From positions 3,410,001 through 3,474,000 of the forward strand of contig NC_008009.1 of the NCBI RefSeq assembly GCF_000014005.1: DNA of 64,000 nt, written 5' to 3'. Made by a program: the position numbers and the translations under genes. Positions 25,427-34,237 of this stretch are shown piece by piece. This stretch comes from Candidatus Koribacter versatilis Ellin345. GTDB lineage: Bacteria > Acidobacteriota > Terriglobia > Terriglobales > Acidobacteriaceae. The notes below the pieces were generated by a model. The model was not told where the DNA came from. It did not search any database and saw only the letters and a list, made by a program, of their open reading frames with translations. How positions within the stretch are numbered: position 1 is the stretch's first letter; each line of letters starts with the position of its first letter.

Positions 25427-26623
25427 TTGACTACCTTTAACGATATGCCCCTGTCCGATGTTCTTAAACAGCGACTTGAGGCAGCCCAGTTCATCAACCC
25501 AACTCCAGTACAAGAGAAAGCCATTCCGCCCGCACTCGACGGCCGCGATATCCTCGCCACCGCCCAGACCGGTACCGGTAAGACCCTGGCCTTCATCATC
25601 CCTGCCCTCGAGATGCTCCGCGACACCGAGCCTTGCGGCGTGCAGGTGCTGATACTCGTACCCACTCGTGAACTCGCCATGCAGGTGCACGGCGTCTATG
25701 AGCAGCTCAAGGGTAAGAAACTCAAGTCCGCAGCGCTCGTCATGGGCGGCACCTCGGAGCGCAACCAGATCCAATCGATCCGCAGCGGCGCGCGCGTAGT
25801 GGTAGCCACGCCCGGCCGCCTCGAGGACTACATGGGCCGTCGCCTCGTAGACCTCAGCCAGGTCGAAATGCTCGTCCTCGACGAAGCCGATCGCATGATG
25901 GACATGGGCTTCCTCCCTGCCATCAAGCGCATCCTCCGTGCTCTTCCGCGCGATAAGCAGACGCTTTGCTTCTCCGCCACCATGGGCCCGGCGGTCAGCG
26001 GCATCGTGCAGGATTGCCTCTACAACGCGGTCCGCGTGGAAATCGGTTCCATCCTGAAGCCGGCCGCCGCCGTCGAATTGCACGCGATCGAAGTTCCGAT
26101 CATGGGCAAGAAAGATGCCCTGCGCCAGCTTCTCTACGAGCAGGAAGGCAAGACCCTGGTCTTCGCCCGCACCAAGCGCGGTACCGAACGCTTAGCCAAG
26201 GAACTCATCCGCGACGGCTTCTCTGCCGCGATGATCCACGGCGACCGCAGCCAGTCGCAACGCAACGCCGCATTGGCCGCGTTCGACAAGGGCAGCATCA
26301 AGGTCCTGGTCGCGACGGATGTAGCCGCCCGCGGTCTCGACGTAGATGACATCGCACACGTCATCAACTTCGACCTCCCGCAGGTGCCGGAAGACTTCAT
26401 CCACCGCGTCGGCCGCACCGGCCGAGCCGGAGCAACCGGTATGGCGACGAGCCTGGTATCAGGCGCCGAAGTCTTCGAGCTCCGCAACATCGAGCGCACC
26501 CTGAAGCTGAAGATCGCACGCCGCGACCTGAACGCCACAACGACGCCAAAGCGTGAAGTAAAGCATCGCGACACGCTCTCCACGCGCACGCTAAAGCGGC
26601 TCCCCGGCGAAATCTTCGCCTAA
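25427..26623 (+). CDS. DEAD-box RNA helicase
   Basis: All helicase motifs are visible: Q motif (F upstream and PTPVQ), I TAQTGTGKT, Ia PTRELA, Ib TPGR, II VLDEADR, III SAT, IV (LVFARTKRG), V VATDVAARGLDV and VI HRVGRTGRAG. Length is 398 residues with a short basic C-terminus. The Q-motif Phe lies before the first ATG (25445), so the TTG at 25427 (LTTFNDMPL) or something further upstream must be the start. The family (RhlE/CsdA-like) remodels RNA in ribosome assembly or cold adaptation. A strong terminator follows. Confidence 0.92.
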   Translation: MTTFNDMPLSDVLKQRLEAAQFINPTPVQEKAIPPALDGRDILATAQTGTGKTLAFIIPALEMLRDTEPCGVQVLILVPTRELAMQVHGVYEQLKGKKLKSAALVMGGTSERNQIQSIRSGARVVVATPGRLEDYMGRRLVDLSQVEMLVLDEADRMMDMGFLPAIKRILRALPRDKQTLCFSATMGPAVSGIVQDCLYNAVRVEIGSILKPAAAVELHAIEVPIMGKKDALRQLLYEQEGKTLVFARTKRGTERLAKELIRDGFSAAMIHGDRSQSQRNAALAAFDKGSIKVLVATDVAARGLDVDDIAHVINFDLPQVPEDFIHRVGRTGRAGATGMATSLVSGAEVFELRNIERTLKLKIARRDLNATTTPKREVKHRDTLSTRTLKRLPGEIFA

Positions 26624-26642
26624 ACCAGTAAGCAGAACTAAG

Positions 26643-26669
26643 AAGAGCGCGGCATGTCCGCGCTCTTTT
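26643..26669 (+). terminator. Rho-independent terminator after the helicase
   Basis: AAGAGCGCGG (26643-26652), a five-base loop and CCGCGCTCTT (26658-26667) form a perfect 10-bp stem ending in a TTTT tract. It lies 20 bp after the helicase stop. Confidence 0.92.
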
Positions 26670-26725
26670 GCTTTTCGCTTGTGACTCTAAGTCCCGCGGT
26701 CAGGCCACAACGCCCGAAGAACTCC

Positions 26726-27205
26726 TCATTGCAGTCTTCGGACCAGTTCCTCGGGGTGGATCGGCTTTGCGAGCAGTTCGAAATCATGTCCTTCGGCCCG
26801 CGCCCGTTTCAGAAGATCGGCAGTTGCGGCATTTCCGGAGAACAGCAGAACTCGAGTCCTGGGACAGAGTTCCTGGATTCGGAGCGCAGTTTCGACACCG
26901 TTCAGCTTCGGCATCATCACGTCCGAGACGACGAAGTCAGGACATGCTTGAGAAGCTGCTTCGATCGCCGCTTCGCCGTTGTAACAAGGCGTCGCATCGA
27001 AGTGAAAGCGCTTGAGGATCTCGCAAACCGTATCGGCAACGAGTCTCTCGTCGTCCACAACCAGCACCCGTTGGACACGACTTTGCTTTTCGATTCCGTC
27101 TCCGGATCGCAGAGCAGTCTTACCACCATCGTCGGTGAGAGCGATATCTCTCATCAACAGGCGGCCGACCATCTCGATGTCCTGCACAGCTAGCATTACG
27201 CCCAT
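26726..27205 (-). CDS. Single-domain response regulator with N-terminal extension
   Basis: The receiver domain starts at VLVVDDE near residue 47. It has the phospho-acceptor Asp in DFVVSDVMMP, the Thr/Ser site in VLLFSGN and the Lys in LLAKPIHP. There is no output domain. The first 45 residues are unusual for a stand-alone receiver, but GGAGGTG eight bases before the ATG at 27205 supports this start. It overlaps the stop of the upstream histidine kinase by 10 bp, so the two are coupled and probably form a phosphorelay. Confidence 0.85.
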   Translation of the reverse strand: MGVMLAVQDIEMVGRLLMRDIALTDDGGKTALRSGDGIEKQSRVQRVLVVDDERLVADTVCEILKRFHFDATPCYNGEAAIEAASQACPDFVVSDVMMPKLNGVETALRIQELCPRTRVLLFSGNAATADLLKRARAEGHDFELLAKPIHPEELVRRLQ

Positions 27206-29313
27206 GCGTTATTCACCTCCGACTGAGTAACCTGTGTTTCAATGGGAAGGGTAATGGTAAACACGGTGCCCGATTTCGCTCCAGCCCGACTCCGTACGCG
27301 TATAGATCCTCCGGCGGTTTCCACCAGGTCCTTACTCACCCACAGCCCGAGACCTGTACCGATCTCTGACTTTGTCGTGAAGAATGGGGCAAATAGCTTC
27401 GCCATGTGCTCCTTTGGAATGCCTTCGCCGCGATCCGCCACTGCGAGGCAAATTACAGGCTGACCTTTTCGGTCGGTGGATTTGCGAGCGCGAACCGAGA
27501 TCACTCCGTCGAAATCGGAGGCATCGATCGCATTCGTTACTAGGTTGGAAAGCACCTGCTTCAGTTTGCCCTCCACGGCAAACACCTCCAGCTCCGCAGA
27601 AATCCGTTTGTCGAAGGATATGTTTTTGTTCTCCATCTTGCGCTGGTAGATCGTCATGACGCCCTCGACAAGCGCGGAAACGGACAACCACGCTGGTCGC
27701 GAGTTGTCGCGGTAAAAGCCCAACGTTTGACGCGCAATGTAGGCGACACGCGAGAGCTCTTGATCGGCCTGCTCCAGGTATTGCATGAGACTCGTCGGCA
27801 ATTCCGGGCTGGTCTTGGCCAGGTAAACGAGGTTGGTGATGGATTCGAGCGGATTATTGATTTCGTGCGCGACCGTGGCAGCCAATCGTCCCGCGGCTGC
27901 GATCTTCTCCGTCATCCGTAACGCGCGTTCCATCCGCTTCTTTTCCGTGATATCCCGGGCGATCTTCGCCGCCCCGATGATCCTCCCGTTCTCGTCGCGC
28001 ACCGGCGAGATCGAGAGGGAGACTTCGAGTCGCCTGCCGTCTTTTGCGAGACGCACGGTTTCGAAGTGATCGATTTTCTGTCCGCTCCGGATCTTGCTGA
28101 GGATCATGTCCTCGTCCTGGAGTAGCTCCTGCGGAAGAATGATCGTGATCGGCTTACCGATGATCTCATCGGCGGTGTAGCCAAACATCTTCTCGGCTTG
28201 CTTGTTCCAACTGGTAACGATGCTGTTCAGGTTCTTGCTGATGATCGCATCATCGGAAGAGTCGATAATGGCGGCGAGTCGCTCGCGGATCTCGGCCGCC
28301 TCCTTGCGGTCGTGAATATCGAGGCAGCCTCCCACATACCCTTCGAAGCTACCGTCGGGCGCGAAGCGCGGAACCCCACAGTCGAGGATCCAACGATACT
28401 GTCCGCTATGGTGGCGCAGCCGGTACTCCATCTCGAATGGGCGACGTTCGTCGAAGTTGGCGACATAAATTTGAAGGCAGCGATCAAAGTCGTCGGGGTG
28501 CACATTTTCTGCCCACCCATTTCCCGCTTCCTGTTCAAGAGTTCTACCGACGAAATTCAGCCATCCCTTATTGAAGTAGTAGCAGAGCTTGTCAGTGCCC
28601 GCCATCCACACCAGGACCGGCGAAGCGTCCGTGATCACGCGGAAACGTTGCTCGCTGTGTCGCAGGGCATCTTCAGCTGCTTTTCGATCGAGAAGATCGG
28701 CGCCGAGTCGGGCGAGCACGTCCAGGGCGCGAACTTCACGCTCACCGGGGCGTTTCACGGTGCGGAAATGGGTGGAGAACACGCCTAAGACGCGACCGTC
28801 ATGGCTGATCAACGGGGTGGACTGCAAGGCGCGAACGCCCGCGTTCAACATCACGTCGAGTGCCTGCGTGCCCGCGAAGATGGGGCTGCGCGTCACATCT
28901 TCAACGATGACCCGCTTGCCTTCTTTTAGAACGACACCGCACGCGGCGTTCGGCTCCTTCGCGTTCACCGTTTCAAAATACGAAAGGAATGGCGCCTCAA
29001 ATCCACGATGTACTTCGATCTTCAGGGCCTTGCCGTCGAATATCTGCAAATTCCCCATATCGGCGCCAGAGATGTCCAGGGCCGCATCCAGTATCTCGTT
29101 GAGGAGATCGGTGAGGTCGGTGACCTGCACCAGCCTCGTACTGAGTTGTTGCAAGCGTTGGGAGGTTGACAACTCCTCGGTCAGGGTCTGGGCCAGTTGC
29201 TGCAGTTCGGCTTCGCGCTCCTGCAGCGCCTGTTGCACGCTCTCCCGCTGCCGCACTTCAGACATGCGTTCGCTGTTCGGTCCCGGTGGCGGGACTTGCC
29301 CTGTTGTGCCCAT
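27196..29313 (-). CDS. GAF-PAS-PAS hybrid-free sensor histidine kinase
   Basis: The 705-residue kinase is soluble. Domains in order: N-terminal coiled coil (~15-60, REAELQQLAQTLTEEL), GAF (~60-215), PAS with PAC (~225-345), second PAS/PAC (~345-470), HisKA with phospho-acceptor in ATVAHEINNPLES (~485), and HATPase with LSNLVTNAIDAS, DRGEGIPKEH and GTGLGLWVSK. With no membrane segment, it should sense a cytosolic signal through GAF or PAS. The start at 29313 has AAGGGAG four bases upstream. The partner receiver follows with a 10-bp overlap. Confidence 0.92.
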   Translation of the reverse strand: MGTTGQVPPPGPNSERMSEVRQRESVQQALQEREAELQQLAQTLTEELSTSQRLQQLSTRLVQVTDLTDLLNEILDAALDISGADMGNLQIFDGKALKIEVHRGFEAPFLSYFETVNAKEPNAACGVVLKEGKRVIVEDVTRSPIFAGTQALDVMLNAGVRALQSTPLISHDGRVLGVFSTHFRTVKRPGEREVRALDVLARLGADLLDRKAAEDALRHSEQRFRVITDASPVLVWMAGTDKLCYYFNKGWLNFVGRTLEQEAGNGWAENVHPDDFDRCLQIYVANFDERRPFEMEYRLRHHSGQYRWILDCGVPRFAPDGSFEGYVGGCLDIHDRKEAAEIRERLAAIIDSSDDAIISKNLNSIVTSWNKQAEKMFGYTADEIIGKPITIILPQELLQDEDMILSKIRSGQKIDHFETVRLAKDGRRLEVSLSISPVRDENGRIIGAAKIARDITEKKRMERALRMTEKIAAAGRLAATVAHEINNPLESITNLVYLAKTSPELPTSLMQYLEQADQELSRVAYIARQTLGFYRDNSRPAWLSVSALVEGVMTIYQRKMENKNISFDKRISAELEVFAVEGKLKQVLSNLVTNAIDASDFDGVISVRARKSTDRKGQPVICLAVADRGEGIPKEHMAKLFAPFFTTKSEIGTGLGLWVSKDLVETAGGSIRVRSRAGAKSGTVFTITLPIETQVTQSEVNNAWA

Positions 29314-30002
29314 GAAACTCCCTTTGTAGAAATGTGGAGGGATACGAGCTATTTTTCTATTTTAGCTGGAGATCCGTTGCATTTTCTCCCGCAGTGAAAA
29401 CATAGACAGCGATGCACGTCGAGGAGCATGCGTTGTATGCTTCAGGCTTCGAAAATGCAGGGTGCCCCATTCTAGGGATTCACCTCCTTTGTGAATCGCT
29501 AGGCAGGTCCGGAAAACTTCCGCAGCAACAATGCGTTCAGTCGGCGAGCCTGATGCGTCTGAAAGACGCATCTCTTCTGCCCCGATCTCACCCAAGCGCA
29601 ATAAGCACCATCTACCCGAAGCCCTGAAATCCTTCGTTCCCTTCGTGTCCTTCGTGGTGAAAGTTTTTAGAATCTGGGCCCCCTTTACCACCCAGTTAAC
29701 AAAATCCTTCCACTTTTTCATACCACCTTTGCGGCAAACGCGACGAATCAGCAAATTTTCCCGGTCCAGGGTCGCGGTTTACGCCGTTTGAAGAGAAAAA
29801 TCCGGGCGCTGGAACGATCACCGGAAAGTGGTATGACGCCGTAAATCGTCAGGAACCATGCGGTTGCAAGCGTATGTTAACTATTTTGTAATTTCAGGTT
29901 TTACGGGGAGTTCTAGGGTTTTCTTCGGCAATTTTAGTATTTGCAAAACCCCAAAATCGCTTCGCGCCTAAAAACCCTTCGTGGCCTTCGTGGTGAAAGC
30001 TT
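29314..30002. other. Repeat-bearing intergenic region
   Basis: This ~690-bp gap has no credible gene. It holds two copies of a widespread direct repeat (CCTTCGTGTCC/TTCGTGGTGAAAG, at 29641-29663 and 29976-29999), whose reverse strand reads FTTKDTKGTKDF in a spurious ORF. It also holds a segment (about 29697-29920) that resembles, in a diverged form, the intergenic segment at about 49648-49875. Confidence 0.6.
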
Positions 30003-32543
30003 TTACTCAGCGTGCAGAATCCGAGCAATATCAATCCGCAGCGCGCGCCGTAACGGCAGCAGAGCAGCACCCATCAAAATCGCCAACAAACACGCGATCG
30101 CCCCAGCATAGCTAATCGGATCAAGCCCGCTGATGCCATACAGCCCGCGCCGCAAAACTTGCGAAAGCCCGGCCGTGACGCCCACTCCAGCGATAAGCCC
30201 AATCGCAACCGGCCATGCAAACCGCCGCAACACGGCAGAAAATATCTCAGCGCGATGCGCCCCCAGCGCGAGCCGAATCGCGATCTCCCGGGTGCGTTGC
30301 GACACCGCGTAACTGACAAGTCCGAGCAGTCCAACCACCGCAAGAAAAATCGCAATGCCCCCCAGCAAACTAATAATCGTAGCGACCTGTTCCACGACCG
30401 CAACATTCTTGCGAAATCCCGCGCTCAGCGGCGTGATCGTCGGAAAGAGTTTCGTGTCACCTTCCGCAGCCACCGACTTAATCGCAGGCAAAACATTTGC
30501 CGGATCGCCTGCAACGCGCACCAGCACCGACATCGAAGCCAAGTGCTCCGCCGCTGGTGGGTAGTAGAGTTCGGTCGCGTCGGTGTTGTTGAGTTCCATC
30601 GCGCGCGTATTCCCAACCACGCCGACGACTACGTTCTTCGTGTTCTTCCAGGGCTTGCCGATAGGATCTTCGTTGGGCCAGCGCTGGCGCGCGAGCGACT
30701 CACTCAACATGACCGCGTTGTTTTCCCCAGGCTGAATGAGCCGCCCGCGGAGCAATGGGATCTGCATCGTCTGGAAGAATTCAGGCCCGACCCAGTTGGG
30801 ATAGATCAACACGCGCTTGCCGTTGACGTCGATGCTGGTGATCATCACCTCTTTACTGACGAGCGGCGGATTGAGCGCCACAGACACCGAAGCCACGCCC
30901 GGCACGGCGCGCAAACGCTCCTGCATCTGGTCGAGATAGGTCTGCGCGGTCGCCGCGTTGTAGCCGTGATCATGCAATCCAGGATCGATGGAGTACACCT
31001 GCTCGTATCCAAAGCCCGGATTTGTGTACAGCGTGTGCAGAGTCGCGCGGACCAGCAATCCCGCAAGAATAAGCAGCACACAACTAGCGCCGACCTGTGC
31101 ACACACCACGAACTGGTGCCACAGCGTCCGGTTGGTTTTGTGGCGGACCATCTGCACGGTCGGCAGGAATCCGAAAAACATCGCGGCAAGAAAGCCCATG
31201 GCGGCGGTGAACACGAGCACACGCCAGTCGGGCACGGCACTCATCCACGAAGGAGCGTTAGCGTACGTGAGGGTGAGTCGCAGCGCGACGTAACTGAGCG
31301 GCAGCGCGGCCACCGCGCCAAGGAACCCGAGCAGAAAGTTCTCAGTAAGCAGTTGCCGGAAGACGCGGAATCGCCGTGCACCAAGCTCAAAGCGCAGACG
31401 AATTTCGCGTTGTCGACTGGCGCCGCGCGCCATGAGCAGTCCGCCAAGATTGGCGCAGGCAATGCCTAGAATCAGCAACACCAGTACCGCGACGAACGCC
31501 AGTATCGGGCCGCTATCTTCCGAGGTGAAGAAGTGCGCGCCGGGCGTCACCACAATGCGTTCGTTGTCCCAGATCATCGCCGGATAAAGCTTCCGCAGTT
31601 GGTCCGTGAGCGCGAGTAACTCCTGCTGCGCGGTGGACGCCGTGAACCCTGGCGCGAGACGTCCCCACATCATGATCAGGCCATCGAACTTGGGATCGTC
31701 AAGCGGCCGGCTGCCTTCCACGAAGTACGAATACTGCGCCAGCGGCAGCCACAAGTCGGGATCGTCGACACCGAGGTTCGCGAACGATTTGCTGGCCACG
31801 CCGACCACCGTCGCCGCCTTTCCCGAGAGATGCACAACTCTGCCCACGACGGCAGGGTCGCCATTGAATCTTCTCTGCCAGAACCGATAGCTGAGCACGA
31901 CCGCAGGTGGAGAGTCGGAGGAACTTTCACGATCGGGCATGAACAGGCGTCCCGCAGCAGCGGCAGCGCCCAGTTCGCTGAAGTAGTTGGCGGTCACAAA
32001 GCCAGGAGTGATGCGCTGCTCGTCGCGATCCATCAGCATCGGCATCGCCGTCATGGTTGCCATCACGGCCGAGAGCGACTTCGCGTTGTCGCCATAGTAA
32101 GTGATCGACGCATACGGCAGGTTGGGAGCAATGTTCTCCGGCGAACGTCGTTGCATGCCCACCAGCGATTGCGGATCGCGGACCGGCAGCGACTGCAGTG
32201 CGATCAGGTTGTACAGACTGAACGCCAGCGTGCTCACCCCGATGCCGAGCGCGAGCACGAGAATCGCGGTAGCGGAAAATCCCGGCGAGCGCGCCAGGAT
32301 GCGCGCCCCAAAGCGAAGGTCTTGCGCAATCGATTCCACCCACAGCGTGCCGCGGCTCTCGCGACAATCTTCCTTCACCTGGTCCATGCCGCCAAAGTCC
32401 AGACGTGCGCTGCGGCGGGCCTCGGTCTCCGTCATGCCGCGCTGCATTCTCTCCGCGACGAGGGTCTCGAAGTGGAAGCGCAGTTCAGCATCGAGTTCCC
32501 TTTCCATCCGTCCGCGACGCACCAGCCGCCCAATCCAGTTCAT
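30003..32543 (-). CDS. ADOP-type MacB-like ABC permease
   Basis: The 846-residue protein is of the duplicated-permease kind abundant in Acidobacteriota. It has an N-terminal cytoplasmic helix domain (MERELDAELRFHFETLVAERMQRGM...ARRSARLDFGG), then FtsX-like unit 1 with TM ~95-115, a MacB periplasmic core domain, three TMs (~360-450), a second periplasmic domain, and C-terminal TMs (AVVGLLGLVSYAVSQRTREIAIRLALGA). These are orphan permeases, usually without an ATPase beside them, and their substrates are unknown. It overlaps its PadR regulator gene by 4 bp, which suggests control by that repressor. Confidence 0.92.
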   Translation of the reverse strand: MNWIGRLVRRGRMERELDAELRFHFETLVAERMQRGMTETEARRSARLDFGGMDQVKEDCRESRGTLWVESIAQDLRFGARILARSPGFSATAILVLALGIGVSTLAFSLYNLIALQSLPVRDPQSLVGMQRRSPENIAPNLPYASITYYGDNAKSLSAVMATMTAMPMLMDRDEQRITPGFVTANYFSELGAAAAAGRLFMPDRESSSDSPPAVVLSYRFWQRRFNGDPAVVGRVVHLSGKAATVVGVASKSFANLGVDDPDLWLPLAQYSYFVEGSRPLDDPKFDGLIMMWGRLAPGFTASTAQQELLALTDQLRKLYPAMIWDNERIVVTPGAHFFTSEDSGPILAFVAVLVLLILGIACANLGGLLMARGASRQREIRLRFELGARRFRVFRQLLTENFLLGFLGAVAALPLSYVALRLTLTYANAPSWMSAVPDWRVLVFTAAMGFLAAMFFGFLPTVQMVRHKTNRTLWHQFVVCAQVGASCVLLILAGLLVRATLHTLYTNPGFGYEQVYSIDPGLHDHGYNAATAQTYLDQMQERLRAVPGVASVSVALNPPLVSKEVMITSIDVNGKRVLIYPNWVGPEFFQTMQIPLLRGRLIQPGENNAVMLSESLARQRWPNEDPIGKPWKNTKNVVVGVVGNTRAMELNNTDATELYYPPAAEHLASMSVLVRVAGDPANVLPAIKSVAAEGDTKLFPTITPLSAGFRKNVAVVEQVATIISLLGGIAIFLAVVGLLGLVSYAVSQRTREIAIRLALGAHRAEIFSAVLRRFAWPVAIGLIAGVGVTAGLSQVLRRGLYGISGLDPISYAGAIACLLAILMGAALLPLRRALRIDIARILHAE

Positions 32544-32881
32544 GAGAGTTCTCCCTGCAGGATCATCCCGACGACTTCGGTGAGGCGCGTCCAGCTCTCG
32601 GTCTCCGCCTTGAGTTGCGCGCGCCCCTTCGTCGTAAGGCGATAGAACTTGGCCTCGCGCCCGGTTTCAGACGGGCCCCAATCGGCAGTGAGGAACTCTT
32701 TGTTCTCGAGGCGGTGCAGCGCGGGATAGAGGCTGCCCTGCTGGATGTGGAGCGCGTCCTTGGAGATCTGCTGAATGCGCTGAACGATCGCGTAGCCATG
32801 AACCGGCCCAAGCGCGACGACGCGGAGAATCAGCAAATCAAGCGTGCCTTGCGGAAGATCGAATTTCGATGGAATCGGCAT
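32540..32881 (-). CDS. PadR family transcriptional regulator
   Basis: The 113 residues contain the PadR winged helix: LPQGTLDLLILRVVALGPVHGYAIVQRI, then LHIQQGSLYPALHRLENKEFL and GREAKFYRLTTKGRAQLKAE. Members of this subgroup repress a neighbouring transporter until a ligand binds. The start is the ATG at 32881, about nine bases downstream of a perfect palindrome that overlaps a predicted promoter. It overlaps the ADOP gene by 4 bp and is its upstream operon partner. Confidence 0.93.
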   Translation of the reverse strand: MPIPSKFDLPQGTLDLLILRVVALGPVHGYAIVQRIQQISKDALHIQQGSLYPALHRLENKEFLTADWGPSETGREAKFYRLTTKGRAQLKAETESWTRLTEVVGMILQGELS

Positions 32882-32890
32882 ACCTATGGC

Positions 32891-32925
32891 TTCTACCTAT
32901 ACATGTCCAATAGGTAGAAGTGCAA
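32891..32925 (-). promoter_or_regulatory. padR-ADOP promoter and palindromic operator
   Basis: On the minus strand, TTGCAC (32925-32920), an 18-bp spacer and TATAGG (32901-32896) form a promoter. A perfect 10-bp inverted repeat (TTCTACCTAT at 32891-32900, ATAGGTAGAA at 32910-32919) covers the spacer and -10, with ACATGT in the centre. It is placed for PadR autorepression. Confidence 0.72.
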
Positions 32926-33132
32926 GGTGTCCGTCCCTGGGATGACAGATGGGAAGTTTGCGTCGCGCTCAGCCGACGGACGAAATAATCACCATTTCTT
33001 GTGACCCACCTCGATGGAGCGCAGAGCAGTGGGGACGATAGGGGTCTTTCGACTCCGTCGCGCTGCGCGCGAGTCCGCTCAGGATGACAGGAACTGCGTC
33101 CTTCGTGGTGAAAGACTTTAGTTTTAGCGAGA
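32926..33132. repeat. Intergenic repeat fragments
   Basis: The stretch carries a GTCCGCTCAGGATGACAG fragment (end of the TGTCATCC...GAAGGATCT repeat family, reversed, near 33074-33090) and one CCTTCGTGGTGAAAG copy at 33100-33114. No gene is seen. Confidence 0.65.
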
Positions 33133-33600
33133 CTAGAGCCGCCCTGCAATCCAGGAATCCACACTGAACTTTCCCGGCCCCGAGCAGATCAGCCAGATGA
33201 AGAAGAGCACGTACAAGACTTCCGGAAGGTAGAGGAAATCGTCGAGCCAGTTTAGCGGCGAGAGTCCCTTCGGCAAAGTGGCAATCGCGCTGGTTGCGGT
33301 AGCGACGACCATATCAATCAGCAAAGCGACGCAGGCCGGGGCCGAAAGAAAACCTACAGCCAGGAACGATCCGGCAACGAACTCGACGGTCGCCACGAAA
33401 TAGGCGGTCTGGCGGGGAAAGGGGATATTGGCTTTCACCAGTGTGTCGTAAACCGGCTTGGTACCGCCAGCGACAAACAATTTGTTTGCGCCTGAGATGG
33501 CGAAGAACAGCCCGATCGCAACCCGTACCAGCAGGATGGCATAGCGTTCAAGATCGCTGCTGCCCGTGAGCGCAAACTCGACCAAGCGTTTCCACTCCAT
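33133..33600 (-). CDS. DoxX family membrane protein
   Basis: This 155-residue protein has four hydrophobic segments (~25-45, 65-85, 85-105, 125-145) and the DoxX pattern ILLVRVAIGLFFAISGANKLF near the N-terminus. DoxX-like proteins are small inner-membrane proteins linked in various bacteria to redox or sulfur metabolism; the function here is unknown. The start at 33600 lies 170 bp from the divergent VOC gene. Confidence 0.85.
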   Translation of the reverse strand: MEWKRLVEFALTGSSDLERYAILLVRVAIGLFFAISGANKLFVAGGTKPVYDTLVKANIPFPRQTAYFVATVEFVAGSFLAVGFLSAPACVALLIDMVVATATSAIATLPKGLSPLNWLDDFLYLPEVLYVLFFIWLICSGPGKFSVDSWIAGRL

Positions 33601-33769
33601 CTCGTGGACCTCGATTCAGGCGAACATCCCATCAGAAACGCCCAAGCTGCACAATCAGACATTGGTATCGCTGGGCACTTTCGTTCTTGAGCCGCCACTT
33701 AGATATTGCCGATACGTTCGTCCAATAGATTCCGCGTCGCGCTTCTGGCCTACTGCTGGTGGAGAAACT

Positions 33770-34216
33770 ATGGACAGCGTACAAGTGGAACAGAAGACCT
33801 TCGAGATGCCTCCGCGAGAGGGGATGAGCATCGCGCATTTTCTCACCGTGAAGGACATTGAGCGCTCGGCCCGCTACTACGAAAAGGTCTTCGGCGCGAA
33901 GATTCTGAGCATGGGAGACGGCAACGCTCCGGCGTACCTTCTGCTCGCAAATATCTGGATGATCCTGAACGTAGGCGGCGGCCCGACACCCGACAAGCCG
34001 ACGGTAACGCTCAGCGTCCCCGACCCGAAACACATCAACAGCTTTATGAATTTCCGCGTTGCCGACATTCAAGCCTGCTACGAGCTTTGGAAAAGCCGCG
34101 GCGCTGAGTTCATCACCGAGCCAATTCCCAAGTACGGCGAGATTCGCTGCTACATCCGCGACCTTGACGGCTACATCATCGAGGTCGGACAGAGCACTGA
34201 TCTCACCTACGGGTAA
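33770..34216 (+). CDS. VOC (glyoxalase/bleomycin-resistance fold) protein
   Basis: The ATG at 33770 has GGTGGAG five bases upstream and gives 148 residues. The VOC pattern is visible: AHFLTVKDIERSARYYEKVFGAKIL, then FMNFRVADIQACYELWKSRGAEFI and CYIRDLDGYIIEVGQST with the metal-site Glu. Members include glyoxalase I, dioxygenases and antibiotic-binding proteins; the substrate cannot be read from sequence. A hydrolase gene follows 21 bp downstream, so they may form a small operon. Confidence 0.87.
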   Translation: MDSVQVEQKTFEMPPREGMSIAHFLTVKDIERSARYYEKVFGAKILSMGDGNAPAYLLLANIWMILNVGGGPTPDKPTVTLSVPDPKHINSFMNFRVADIQACYELWKSRGAEFITEPIPKYGEIRCYIRDLDGYIIEVGQSTDLTYG

Positions 34217-34237
34217 TGCAGAGAAAGAGGTTTCCTC

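Noticed and set aside
29362-29754. 130-codon minus-strand frame with TTKDTKGTKDF
   Set aside because: This peptide is the reverse reading of the CCTTCGTGTCC/TTCGTGGTGAAAG repeat, a known source of spurious ORFs.
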